DNA of 31,758 nucleotides. Source: Bacteroidales bacterium UBA1184 (GTDB taxonomy: Bacteria; Bacteroidota; Bacteroidia; Bacteroidales; ML635J-15). Below are positions 23,570 to 31,368 of the stretch, piece after piece. Below the pieces are notes generated by a model. That model did no database searches. It saw nothing but the letters and a program-made list of their open reading frames with translations, and had not been told where the DNA came from. The DNA lies in the NCBI GenBank assembly GCA_002310235.1, contig DBYO01000014.1, forward strand, positions 61,717 to 93,474. Direction: 5' to 3'. How positions within the stretch are numbered: position 1 is the first letter of the stretch; each line of letters begins with the position of its first letter. The position numbers were made by a program, and so were the translations under genes.

Positions 23570-26146
23570 TTATTTCTTTCTGAAGGCAAGTGCGCCGTTG
23601 CTTACTGTCACTTCGATAGTGTCGCCTTCGTGAACCTCGTCTCCGATAATCATCTTGGCAACCTGATTCTCGATTTCGTGCTGTATGTAACGCTTTACTG
23701 GTCGTGCACCATAAATCGGGTCGTAGGCACTGTCGCCGATGAACCTGATGGCTTCGTCGCTGACACTGAGCGTGTAGTTGTTTTCTGCCATCTTCTTAAT
23801 CAGATGTCCGAGCTGTATCTTAACGATGCCTATAATCTGATCTTTGCTCAACGGCTTGAAGATGATAGTTTCGTCGATACGGTTGAGGAACTCGGGGCGG
23901 ACAAACGATTTCAAGGTTGCCATTATGTTCTGGCGAGTCTTTTCCTCGTCGTACTTGCCGCTGTCGATCTGCTCCTGTATGAACTGCGAGCCGATGTTTG
24001 AGGTCATTATGATTATGGTGTTCTTGAAATTGACGGTACGACCCTTGTTGTCGGTAAGACGACCATCCTCAAGTACTTGCAGCAGGATGTTGAAAGTGTC
24101 GGGATGTGCCTTTTCAATTTCGTCGAGCAGAACGACCGAATAAGGTTTACGTCTTACTGCCTCGGTGAGCTGACCACCTTCTTCGTAGCCAACATATCCT
24201 GGAGGCGCTCCGACCAGACGCGAAACGCTATGTTTCTCCTGATATTCACTCATATCGATACGCGTCATCATATTCTCGTCGTCAAACATGAATTCTGCCA
24301 AAGCCTTTGCCAATTCGGTCTTACCAACGCCGGTAGAGCCAAGGAACAGGAACGAACCGATAGGCCTTTTCTCGTCCTGCAGGCCTGCACGCGAACGCCT
24401 AACAGCATTTGCTACTGCGTCGATAGCCTCGTCCTGACCAACAACACGTTTGTGAAGTTCGTCCTCCAAGTGCATCAGCTTGAAACGCTCGCTCATTGCC
24501 AGACGGCTTACCGGAATGCCAGTCCAACGACTAACTATTTCTGCAATATCCTCGGCGTCAACGGTTTCGTCAACCAAACCCTTGTCACCCTGAATGTTCT
24601 TCAGTTTGCCTTTCAGTTCCTCGATGTTGCGTTCACTTTCCTTGATTTTTCCGTAGCGGAATTCGGCCACCTTACCATAGTCGGCATTGCGTTCGGCCAC
24701 CTCGGCTTCGTGCTTGTAGTTCTCAATGTTCTGTTTCTCGGTCTGAATTTTGTCAACCAAAAGTTTTTCCTCCTTCCACTTCGACATCAGCGAGTTGCGT
24801 TCCGAACCGAGTTCTGCAAGCTGTTTTTCTATTTCCTTGACTTTCGAAGTGTCGTTTTCGCGCTTCAAGGCTTCCTTCTCAATTTCGAGTTGCTGTATTT
24901 TACGGTTAAGCACATCGATTTCCTCTGGCACCGAGTTGACCTCGATACGCAACTTTGATGCAGCTTCATCGATAAGGTCGATAGCCTTATCTGGAAGGAA
25001 CCTTTCTGTAATGTAACGGTTTGAGAGTTCAACGGCAGCAACAATTGCCTCGTCGAGGATACGCACTTTGTGGTGGGTTTCGTAGCGTTCCTTCAGACCT
25101 CGCAGAATCGAAACCGAACTTGCAATGTCAGGCTCGTCAATCATAACGGTCTGGAAACGACGCTCGAGAGCCTTGTCTTTTTCGAAATACTTCTGGTACT
25201 CGTCGAGGGTTGTAGCACCGATAGCACGAAGTTCTCCACGTGCAAGTGCTGGCTTCAGGATGTTTGCAGCGTCCATTGCACCCTGTGTTTTTCCTGCGCC
25301 AACCAAGGTGTGGATTTCATCAATGAAAAGCACGATTTCTCCATTACTTTCAACGACTTCCTTAACAACAGCCTTTAGCCTTTCTTCAAATTCTCCCTGA
25401 TATTTTGCTCCTGCGATAAGAAGACCCATATCAAGCGAATAGATTTTCTTTGATTTAAGGTTGTCGGGGACATCGCCCTTGACGATACGTCCGGCAAGAC
25501 CTTCGGCGATAGCCGTTTTACCAACGCCAGGCTCACCTATTAATATAGGATTGTTCTTAGTGCGTCGGGTAAGAATTTGCAGGATGCGGCGAATTTCGTC
25601 GTCACGGCCGATAACAGGGTCGAGTTTGCCGTTCATTGCTCGTTCGTTCAGGTTGATGGCGTATTTGCCAAGTGCATCGTAGGTGTCTTCTGCCGACTGC
25701 GAATTGACCGAGCTACCTTTTCTCAGTTCGAGGACAATGCTTTTCAGGTTTTCCTTGTTAAAACCGGCATCGCGCATCATCTTACCTATGCTTTCCTTGC
25801 TTTCGGCAAGTGCCATCACAAGATGTTCGACTGAGATGAACTTGTCGTTCATTTCGGTTTTCTTTTTGTCGGCAGCGATGAGGATGCGGTTGGTGTCCTG
25901 CGAGATGTAGGGTTCGCCGCCTTGTACCTTTGCGTAGCGTGAAACAATACTTTGCACTGTGAGTTCGAAGTTGCGTTTGTCGATTTCGAGCTTACTGAGC
26001 ATATAGTCCATCACATCTGGCGCTTCGCTGAGCAGTGCCAGAAGCAGATGCCCGGGCTCAATCGCCTGATGTCCATTTTCGCTCGCTATAATCTGCGATT
26101 TGGAGATTATCTTTTGAGCTTTCGTTGTAAAATCATCTATATTCAT
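23570..26146 (-). CDS. clpB: ATP-dependent disaggregase chaperone ClpB
   Basis: 858 residues, normal for ClpB/Hsp104. Order: Clp_N domain (1-145), NBD1 with Walker A GEPGVGKT (204-211) and Walker B VLFIDE (272-277), a coiled-coil M-domain (about 405-525, present in ClpB but not ClpA), and NBD2 with Walker A GSTGVGKT (603-610). No ClpP-binding tripeptide is evident. With DnaK/DnaJ it pulls polypeptides from aggregates after heat stress. The gene is monocistronic: terminator downstream, about 200 bases upstream without a gene. No CIRCE element is visible there. Family assignment is certain. Confidence 0.97.
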   Translation of the reverse strand: MNIDDFTTKAQKIISKSQIIASENGHQAIEPGHLLLALLSEAPDVMDYMLSKLEIDKRNFELTVQSIVSRYAKVQGGEPYISQDTNRILIAADKKKTEMNDKFISVEHLVMALAESKESIGKMMRDAGFNKENLKSIVLELRKGSSVNSQSAEDTYDALGKYAINLNERAMNGKLDPVIGRDDEIRRILQILTRRTKNNPILIGEPGVGKTAIAEGLAGRIVKGDVPDNLKSKKIYSLDMGLLIAGAKYQGEFEERLKAVVKEVVESNGEIVLFIDEIHTLVGAGKTQGAMDAANILKPALARGELRAIGATTLDEYQKYFEKDKALERRFQTVMIDEPDIASSVSILRGLKERYETHHKVRILDEAIVAAVELSNRYITERFLPDKAIDLIDEAASKLRIEVNSVPEEIDVLNRKIQQLEIEKEALKRENDTSKVKEIEKQLAELGSERNSLMSKWKEEKLLVDKIQTEKQNIENYKHEAEVAERNADYGKVAEFRYGKIKESERNIEELKGKLKNIQGDKGLVDETVDAEDIAEIVSRWTGIPVSRLAMSERFKLMHLEDELHKRVVGQDEAIDAVANAVRRSRAGLQDEKRPIGSFLFLGSTGVGKTELAKALAEFMFDDENMMTRIDMSEYQEKHSVSRLVGAPPGYVGYEEGGQLTEAVRRKPYSVVLLDEIEKAHPDTFNILLQVLEDGRLTDNKGRTVNFKNTIIIMTSNIGSQFIQEQIDSGKYDEEKTRQNIMATLKSFVRPEFLNRIDETIIFKPLSKDQIIGIVKIQLGHLIKKMAENNYTLSVSDEAIRFIGDSAYDPIYGARPVKRYIQHEIENQVAKMIIGDEVHEGDTIEVTVSNGALAFRKK

Positions 26147-26247
26147 AATTCTTCAATTTTTTTTTCAGTTAACGCTCTATGGTATTGCAATAAGTTTGCC
26201 GAGAAAAATGGTGCAGTGTTTATTGAATTGATAATTAGATAGATGGC

Positions 26248-26276
26248 TAAATGTAAAGAAAAAGCACAATGACAAA
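26248..26276 (-). promoter_or_regulatory. Weak candidate promoter for clpB
   Basis: On the minus strand, TTTG (26276-26273) is separated by 17 bases from TACATTTA (26255-26248), one mismatch from TAnnTTTG. It overlaps the hairpin at 26259-26292, so one of the two readings may be wrong. No better -7 box is visible nearer the clpB ATG. Confidence 0.25.
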
Positions 26277-26292
26277 ATTTCATTGCACTTTT
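26259..26292 (-). terminator. Probable terminator-like hairpin after folB
   Basis: An imperfect stem: perfect 6-bp core (26267-26272 with 26280-26285), two mismatches, then five more pairs; 7-base loop. On the minus strand the hairpin is followed by a T-rich run, as expected after folB. The 26147-26348 gap also holds other short inverted repeats (for example tgaca-ata-tgtca near 26312). Confidence 0.4.
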
Positions 26293-26333
26293 GCTATTTT
26301 GTGACAATATGTCATTTATTGTCTATGTGATAG

Positions 26334-26349
26334 ACCTTCTGCAGAAGGT
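26334..26349. repeat. 16-bp perfect palindrome at the folB stop
   Basis: Reads accttctgcagaaggt, a perfect palindrome that ends on the first base of the folB stop codon. It can form a 6-bp hairpin with a 4-base loop. It may be a chance palindrome or part of the folB 3' end. Confidence 0.45.
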
Positions 26350-26720
26350 TATCTTTCGTGCTCGATTTCCACGCCGACCTTGCCGATTTTTCCGCCCATA
26401 GGAGGGTTTGGTTTGGCAATTCTGATTCTCGCTTTTTGCAGTTGCGTGAAGCGTGCGAACAGTGCATCGAGTATGTTGGAGGCAAGGTTTTCGACAAGGT
26501 TCGATTTTGTGTTTCTCATTATGTCGCAGATGATGGCATAAACCACTTGGTAGTTGAGTGCATCGTCGAGATTGTCTGATTTTTCTGCCTTGCTGGTATC
26601 GGTGTACAAGTATATGCTGACCGTAAATCGGTTGCCGGCAAACTTTTCTTCATCGTAATGACCATGGAATGCAAAGAATTCCATGTCCTCGATGAAAATC
26701 ACGTTCGATTGTCTGTCCAT
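26349..26720 (-). CDS. folB: Dihydroneopterin aldolase
   Basis: 123 residues, the usual size of FolB. Motifs: IFIEDMEFFAFHGHYDEEK at the N-terminus, the Asn-Tyr region (LDDALNYQVVYAII, matching the substrate-binding 'DSIDYSKVY'-type segment), LVENLASNILDALF, and the catalytic lysine region RIAKPNPPMGGKIGKVGVEIE. It converts 7,8-dihydroneopterin to 6-hydroxymethyl-dihydropterin plus glycolaldehyde in folate synthesis. It begins directly after the stop of the PCMD-protein gene with no spacer, so it is the last gene of a three-gene operon. No other folate genes are in the window. Confidence 0.93.
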   Translation of the reverse strand: MDRQSNVIFIEDMEFFAFHGHYDEEKFAGNRFTVSIYLYTDTSKAEKSDNLDDALNYQVVYAIICDIMRNTKSNLVENLASNILDALFARFTQLQKARIRIAKPNPPMGGKIGKVGVEIEHER

Positions 26721-27674
26721 TTAGTATTCGAGCTTAATGTTGTCAACCCACAATGTGTTGCCAATAGTACCTGAGAAAGCTTCCTGGCACGATGCGCTAA
26801 TAAGCATGATGGCATGTGTTACCGGAGTATTTTCGTCGCCCCAGCCAACTTCTTGTATCTCAACATTCTTGCCCTTGCTGTTGATTGTGTAGAAGTTGTC
26901 CTTCAGAGGACCAAGGTTCATATATGGCTTGTAGTTGGGCGATTTAGTTGCGTCGCCGTAAATTACAGGAATGCGGAATCCGTTGACCCAATCCTTTGTA
27001 GGAGTGGTGATGTGATATATGGCTGTGCCTACGCGTTTTGCATACACATTTCCTTTTTCGTCCTCCCAGCGGTTCTGCAGTACGAATAGAATCTGCTGTT
27101 CATCGTTTCCTGCTTTTACTGATGAAGATAAAGTCTTGCAGGTGGTTATTGTGCCCTTGTTTGGCATTGCCGACTTATAATCGAGGATAACAGCCTTTGG
27201 CTTGTTTGTAAACGGAACGCCCCATCTCATCTTGCTGTATGGGTTGCTGGCTCCGTCGATAGGTTCGTGGGCCTTGCCCCAGTATATTGAACCAGAAACC
27301 AATACCTTTATGTTAATGATGCCAATAACCTTGCATTCGGCGTATTCGGTGGTGAGCTTTGCGCAATATCCGTTGCCACGCTTTTCCGGATAAACGGTGT
27401 TGCTGGTCTTGGAAATGCCTGCGACCTTGGCGTAGGTGTTTGATGTAGCCCAGATTGACTTGATGTTCAGAGCTTTGTTTTCCCTGATGGTATCGCGCGG
27501 ACCAATTGCGTATATGCGTTTGGTGTTGCCTCCGATTATTAATGATTCTTCAATATCGCGCACCGTCCAGCTTTCGAAGTTGCCGTATTGAACGTTCTTG
27601 TACGTCTGCGAATTTGCTGATATGGCAATTGCCATTATCATCAAAACCATTGCGTATTTGCTAAAATTTCTCAT
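26721..27674 (-). CDS. Secreted PCMD-domain protein of unknown function
   Basis: 317 residues with a signal peptide (MRNFSKYAMVLMIMAIAISA, cleavage near SANSQ). There is no lipobox and no T9SS domain, so it is probably periplasmic or in the outer membrane space. The body is beta-rich with Gly/Trp/Asn turns (GNFESWTVRDIEES, YWGKAHEPIDGASNPYS, RWGVPFTNKPKAVILDYKSA) and ends in NTLWVDNIKLEY, the closing strand typical of the PCMD (putative carbohydrate metabolism) family of Bacteroidetes. Its start codon overlaps the SDR stop by four bases (ATGA) and folB abuts its stop. The linkage to an SDR and to FolB is unexplained. Family assignment is moderately sure; function is not known. Confidence 0.72.
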   Translation of the reverse strand: MRNFSKYAMVLMIMAIAISANSQTYKNVQYGNFESWTVRDIEESLIIGGNTKRIYAIGPRDTIRENKALNIKSIWATSNTYAKVAGISKTSNTVYPEKRGNGYCAKLTTEYAECKVIGIINIKVLVSGSIYWGKAHEPIDGASNPYSKMRWGVPFTNKPKAVILDYKSAMPNKGTITTCKTLSSSVKAGNDEQQILFVLQNRWEDEKGNVYAKRVGTAIYHITTPTKDWVNGFRIPVIYGDATKSPNYKPYMNLGPLKDNFYTINSKGKNVEIQEVGWGDENTPVTHAIMLISASCQEAFSGTIGNTLWVDNIKLEY

Positions 27675-28513
27675 ATTTCTGATTTATTATTTTTTTCGTT
27701 TTCAGTTTTACAAATTTTGAGCCATATTTTGTGTACTATGCCTTTGGGAATGGCATTGATAAGAGGCGGCCATAGCAAGTTGATGAATCCTGGTGTCTTG
27801 CAGCGACGTTTGCGGAACATGGCTTTCAGTGCCTTATTGACAAGCAGCTCGGGCGGATATACAGCGCGAACCTTTACTCCGAATCTCATGAGCCCGTTGT
27901 ATTTCGGGCTAATGTTGTACAATTGCGTATCTACAGCGCCAGGGCAGACTACTGTTGTATGTACGTTGTATTGCTTGGTTTCAAGGTAAAGAGATTTCAT
28001 GAAACTCTTTAAATATGCCTTTGTGGCTGCGTACATTGTCAGTCCTGGGATTGCCATTGTCGATGTTACCGACGAAATTGTAAGTATGTATCCGTATCTG
28101 CGTTTTTTCATTTCGTCACCGAACATCGAGCACAATCGGGTAGGGGTATATACGTGGAGCATCAGCATTGCGCTGGCTTTCTCAATGGTGTCCTTGTTAA
28201 GTTCCTTGAAAAAGAATATGCCCGCGTTGTTGATAAGGATATCAATCTGAATGTTGTTCTGCTGGCAGAAGTCGAAAAGTTCTTGTGCTGCTTCCTGTTT
28301 TGCGAGGTCTTGGTATTTAGGTATAACCTTAACGTGATATTCGTTTTGGAGACGTTCTGCAACTGCTTTGAGCTTTTCTTCCTCGTTGCTAACTATCAAT
28401 AGGTTGCATCCCGATTTTGCTAACTGGTCGGCATATTTAAGTCCCATTCCCGAACTTGCTCCGGTTATCAATGCTGTGCTGTCCTTGCGGATGTACTTAT
28501 TGAAAGTTTTCAT
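27671..28513 (-). CDS. Short-chain dehydrogenase/reductase
   Basis: 280 residues with the classical SDR Rossmann fold. The cofactor motif TGASSGMG is at 17-24, NNAG at about 95-98, Ser147/Ser148 in the catalytic strand, and the YxxxK pair is Tyr161/Lys165 (MYAATKAYLKS). The basic residues expected for NADPH preference are not clear, so NAD or NADP cannot be told. The tail is basic and hydrophobic (LLWPPLINAIPKGIVHKIWLK), which could associate with membranes. Substrate unknown. It leads an operon with the PCMD protein (ATGA overlap) and folB. Upstream are a perfect -7 box and a 16-bp palindrome. Confidence 0.88.
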   Translation of the reverse strand: MKTFNKYIRKDSTALITGASSGMGLKYADQLAKSGCNLLIVSNEEEKLKAVAERLQNEYHVKVIPKYQDLAKQEAAQELFDFCQQNNIQIDILINNAGIFFFKELNKDTIEKASAMLMLHVYTPTRLCSMFGDEMKKRRYGYILTISSVTSTMAIPGLTMYAATKAYLKSFMKSLYLETKQYNVHTTVVCPGAVDTQLYNISPKYNGLMRFGVKVRAVYPPELLVNKALKAMFRKRRCKTPGFINLLWPPLINAIPKGIVHKIWLKICKTENEKNNKSEI

Positions 28514-28589
28514 TGTCCTTTGTTTGTCCTAATTTTTATTTTTTGCAATGTAATAGATTTGATTCATAGATGTTTACCAAACCATATAC

Positions 28590-28605
28590 ATTGCTATATA
28601 GCAAT
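28590..28605. promoter_or_regulatory. 16-bp perfect palindrome, candidate operator of the SDR operon
   Basis: attgctatatagcaat is a perfect inverted repeat. It lies 10 bases downstream of the -7 box at 28616-28623, covering about +4 to +19 of the predicted transcript. Such a place suits an operator for a dimeric repressor or a leader hairpin. No nearby regulator gene is a clear partner. Confidence 0.45.
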
Positions 28606-28615
28606 AAAAAACGTG

Positions 28616-28623
28616 CAAATTTA
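28616..28623 (-). promoter_or_regulatory. -7 promoter box for the SDR, PCMD, folB operon
   Basis: The minus strand reads TAAATTTG, a perfect TAnnTTTG, about 102 bases before the SDR ATG, predicting a long leader that includes the 16-bp palindrome. Confidence 0.45.
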
Positions 28624-28699
28624 ATACATTTATTTTTAATAGAGTTTTTCAACTTCCGCTTTTGTTGGGTTGTCAGCGTTAATGTTTTGGTATATAACA

Positions 28700-28729
28700 A
28701 AAAAAGCAACAGTATTCTGTTGCTTTTTT
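28700..28729 (-). terminator. Intrinsic terminator after the thioredoxin/PKD gene
   Basis: Perfect 13-bp stem (28700-28712 with 28717-28729; core gcaacag/ctgttgc), loop tatt, with A and T runs on both sides. It is 17 bases after the stop of the gene at 28746. The gap 28514-28745 otherwise holds the SDR promoter region. Confidence 0.88.
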
Positions 28730-28745
28730 ATTGTGAGCATTGTTA

Positions 28746-30857
28746 CTAGTTTACCTTCTCGAATTTCTCAACGGAAATCTTTCCATGAGTGAACATTCTT
28801 GTTATGTATGTGCCTACTGGAAGATTATTTACGTTTATCTCTAAATTATATCCGCTAAGATTATTGTTCGAATATACAAGGCGTCCGAGATTGTCGAAAA
28901 TTTCAACAAAGTCGTTTTTCTCGAAGCCGTATGTATTTTCGATGTTCAGCATAGTGTTACATGGGTTGGGGTAAATTATGACGTTTTCAGTAAATTCATC
29001 GTCTTCTATTCCAACAAGGCATGAAGCTACCTTTATACCTGTTGAGGTTGATATACCGTCGTATGCGTCAGGAACGCTCATCCATGTGCTGTCTTTCATT
29101 ACAAAAAGTGTGTTTTTGCGTCCATATCCACGGTTGTTAGAAAGTCCGATGACAATATTTTCGTTTGCTGTGTATCTTATTCTATATCCAAGGTAGAATG
29201 GTCCGTCAACCCTCAGTGGGGTAGCGAAGTTGATCTCCTGATAGTAGTTTTCTCTGAGATTCTTCAGGTAAACCTTTTGTTCTGATAGTATTGTTGTTGG
29301 AACTGGGTCGTTGCCGTCCCAGGTGATGAAAGTAATGTATTCGTTGTCGTTTGTGTATTCTAGCTTCAGTATTGGGACGATAATTGATGATATTTCGTTG
29401 AATGTGTAGTATTCAAATTTGTCTGCATAAGTCGTAATTCGGTCGCTATTATGTCCTCCTAGATATCCAGTAAGACCATGAGCATTAAGTTTTATAGCGG
29501 TTTCGTTGTCGAGCAGGTTACATAGCGTGTCGCAGTACGAGCCAACATAGTTTTCATAAACAACAATATAGTCACGTTTGGTAAGGATTTTACCGCCATT
29601 AGGATTAGATACAGCCAAAGTTACATCGTATATTCCCGAATTTTCGTAAGTTACACCGCCTTGGACAACTTGGTATTCGCAAGTAGATGGCTCTCCGCCT
29701 TCAAATTCCCATGCCCAGTTCATCGGGTAGCCTTCCGATTCGTCGGTGAAGCGTACAGGAGTGTTGACTTGTACGAGTCTGCTGTTGCAAGAGAATTTTG
29801 GAGCAGGAACTGCATCGCCAATCGAAGGAATTACGTTTATGTAATTTTCGAGTGTCAGGGTGTCTGAGCCAAGCATATTTTGTGCAATAAGAGTTACATC
29901 GTAGTGTCCGACTGTATTGTATCTTATATTGCGTGGGTGTTGGTCTGTAGAACTCGATGGGTTTGCTCCTTCGAAGTGCCAAATCCATGTCCATGGCTGG
30001 CCTTGTGAAAGGTCGGTAAAGTTTATTGCATTACCTGCGATCACGGTTACTTGGTTGGCGGCAAAGTATGCAGTAGGAGCTTCGGTTGGCGGAGGAACAA
30101 CTTCGATATAAGCAGTGCGTGTCTTAGTGTCTTCGTTGCCTTGACGGTTTCTGGCTGTTAATGTAACCGCGTATGTTCCTACATTGTTATATGTTATTGT
30201 TGGGTTTTCTTCGGTAGAGTTTGCTGGGGTGCCGCCTGGGAATGACCATTCCCACGAATTTGAACGTTGTGAACGATTGGTGAATGTTATTGTTTCTCCT
30301 GCTGGAATACGGGTTCTATTAGCAATAAAGTCAGCGATAGGCATGTTGTCGGGGCAAGCGCTTTCGTGTGCTCCTACAGCAGTAAGCTGGTCTGCACTGA
30401 CTGGTCTCATCATTTCGTTCATTGAGCGGTTTGGCTGTATAAGAATGTATGCCGGAGTTCCATCGAATCCCCAGTTGTCAAAAAGTGTGGCGTTTATTGG
30501 GTTGTTCGCAAAGGGCGCTATAGGATAGGTTGCTCCAAATTCATTCATATACCACTCAATGTCGTGTGAGGCGTCGTGTTCAGTGATTTCTAGTCCTATT
30601 ACTATGACATCAGCACTATTACATCCCATTGCTGTATATAGGTTTGAGAGTTCTGGGGTTTCCTCTTGGCAAACATGGCAAGTGGTGAAAAAAAAGTCGA
30701 ATACAATATATTTGCCGTCTGCAAGTAGAGCATTAATATTGTATGTGTCACCATAGTAGTCGGTAAGAGTGACTGTTTCTGTGAATTGGTCAGGCAACTG
30801 TGAGAATGCCTGTATGGACATAATTATCGCAGCAATCGTTATTAAAAGTCGTTTCAT
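28746..30857 (-). CDS. Secreted thioredoxin-like protein with PKD repeats and T9SS sorting domain
   Basis: 703 residues from ATG 30855-30857. A longer frame to 31031 exists, but it runs through a palindromic repeat and lacks a signal, whereas MKRLLITIAAIIMSIQAFSQ is a good signal peptide. Residues 22-165 are a TlpA/AhpC-type thioredoxin fold with redox motif Cys60-His-Val-Cys63 (FFTTCHVCQEE) and cis-Pro135 (DGTPAYIL). Three PKD domains follow (about 172-255, 258-345, 350-435), with WEWSFPGGTP, WIWHFEGANP and WAWEFEGGEP hallmarks. Next is a beta-rich domain I do not recognise (440-615), then a type A T9SS domain (620-703, VIIYPNPCNTMLNIEN). It should reach the cell surface. A thioredoxin active site on a T9SS cargo with PKD repeats is unusual; it may act in disulfide exchange or as an adhesin. 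Confidence 0.87.
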   Translation of the reverse strand: MKRLLITIAAIIMSIQAFSQLPDQFTETVTLTDYYGDTYNINALLADGKYIVFDFFFTTCHVCQEETPELSNLYTAMGCNSADVIVIGLEITEHDASHDIEWYMNEFGATYPIAPFANNPINATLFDNWGFDGTPAYILIQPNRSMNEMMRPVSADQLTAVGAHESACPDNMPIADFIANRTRIPAGETITFTNRSQRSNSWEWSFPGGTPANSTEENPTITYNNVGTYAVTLTARNRQGNEDTKTRTAYIEVVPPPTEAPTAYFAANQVTVIAGNAINFTDLSQGQPWTWIWHFEGANPSSSTDQHPRNIRYNTVGHYDVTLIAQNMLGSDTLTLENYINVIPSIGDAVPAPKFSCNSRLVQVNTPVRFTDESEGYPMNWAWEFEGGEPSTCEYQVVQGGVTYENSGIYDVTLAVSNPNGGKILTKRDYIVVYENYVGSYCDTLCNLLDNETAIKLNAHGLTGYLGGHNSDRITTYADKFEYYTFNEISSIIVPILKLEYTNDNEYITFITWDGNDPVPTTILSEQKVYLKNLRENYYQEINFATPLRVDGPFYLGYRIRYTANENIVIGLSNNRGYGRKNTLFVMKDSTWMSVPDAYDGISTSTGIKVASCLVGIEDDEFTENVIIYPNPCNTMLNIENTYGFEKNDFVEIFDNLGRLVYSNNNLSGYNLEINVNNLPVGTYITRMFTHGKISVEKFEKVN

Positions 30858-30881
30858 AAAAACACATTTATAGACGAATGC

Positions 30882-30889
30882 CAAAGTTA
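30882..30889 (-). promoter_or_regulatory. -7 promoter box for the thioredoxin/PKD gene
   Basis: The minus strand reads TAACTTTG, a perfect TAnnTTTG, 24 bases before the ATG at 30857. This supports that ATG over the more upstream alternative start. Confidence 0.55.
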
Positions 30890-30999
30890 AGAAATAAATT
30901 CTAATTGGAGATGTTTTTGTTGTAACTTTTTTTTGAAGTTTTTTACGATTGCCTGTTGCTGATGGAAAATGCATTTTTAGAGTGTTGGCATTCGCATAA

Positions 31000-31061
31000 A
31001 ACATCACCCGCCTTTTCAGATCCTGAAACAAGTTCAGGATGACAAAAAGGCGGATGATGTT
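31000..31061. repeat. REP-like imperfect palindrome
   Basis: Arms 31000-31027 and 31033-31061 pair over about 28 bases with a few mismatches and a 5-base loop (acaag). The tip contains tcctgaa/ttcagga, followed by atgacaaaaaggcgg. It resembles the 'GTCATCCTGAACTTGTTTCAGGATC' type of repeated palindrome that I recall from many bacterial genomes, but I cannot confirm copies here. It lies 15 bases after the regulator stop and could serve as its 3' end. Confidence 0.65.
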
Positions 31062-31075
31062 ATTTGTCCCAAGCT

Positions 31076-31366
31076 TTATTTTTCTGTTGAAATGTATTCT
31101 TTCAGCGCAGCCACATAGTTTTCGAATGCTTCAATTCCGGCTGGGGTTATCTTGCAGGTTGTGCAGGGCATTTTCCCCTTGAAGCCTTTTTCGACGGATA
31201 TGTAGCCAGCAGCACTAAGCTTGTCGATTTGCACGCTGAGATTTCCCGACGTTGCGCCAGTCTGCTTCTTGATGTAGCTAAACTCGGCACTATCGACATC
31301 GGCCAGAATGGAAATCACCGCCAATCTCAGCTCCGAATGAAGAATCGGGTCAAGTTTCGGAAACAT
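31076..31366 (-). CDS. Winged-helix transcriptional regulator (HTH_34-like)
   Basis: 96 residues, a compact single-domain winged helix. LDPILHSELRLAVISILADV is the first helix pair, YIKKQTGATSGNLSVQIDKL the recognition helix, and YISVEKGFKGKMPCTTCKIT the wing, with a final helix for dimerisation. The layout fits the HTH_34/MarR-ArsR-like group of small repressors found in Bacteroidetes. Two cysteines close together in the wing (CTTC) may sense redox or metal, which is a guess. It starts 2 bases after the stop of the membrane-protein gene, so it is in the same operon and probably controls it. Confidence 0.85.
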   Translation of the reverse strand: MFPKLDPILHSELRLAVISILADVDSAEFSYIKKQTGATSGNLSVQIDKLSAAGYISVEKGFKGKMPCTTCKITPAGIEAFENYVAALKEYISTEK

Positions 31367-31368
31367 AG

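Noticed and set aside
24077..24958. 293-residue open frame on the plus strand opposite clpB
   Set aside because: clpB is intact and well conserved on the other strand; the frame has no recognisable domain or promoter.
26147..26348. Heat-shock CIRCE-type operator upstream of clpB
   Set aside because: The inverted repeats there do not match the CIRCE consensus; only short unrelated hairpins are seen.
30858..31031. Upstream extension of the thioredoxin/PKD gene by 58 residues
   Set aside because: It runs through the palindromic repeat and the -7 box; the Met at 30857 starts a good signal peptide.
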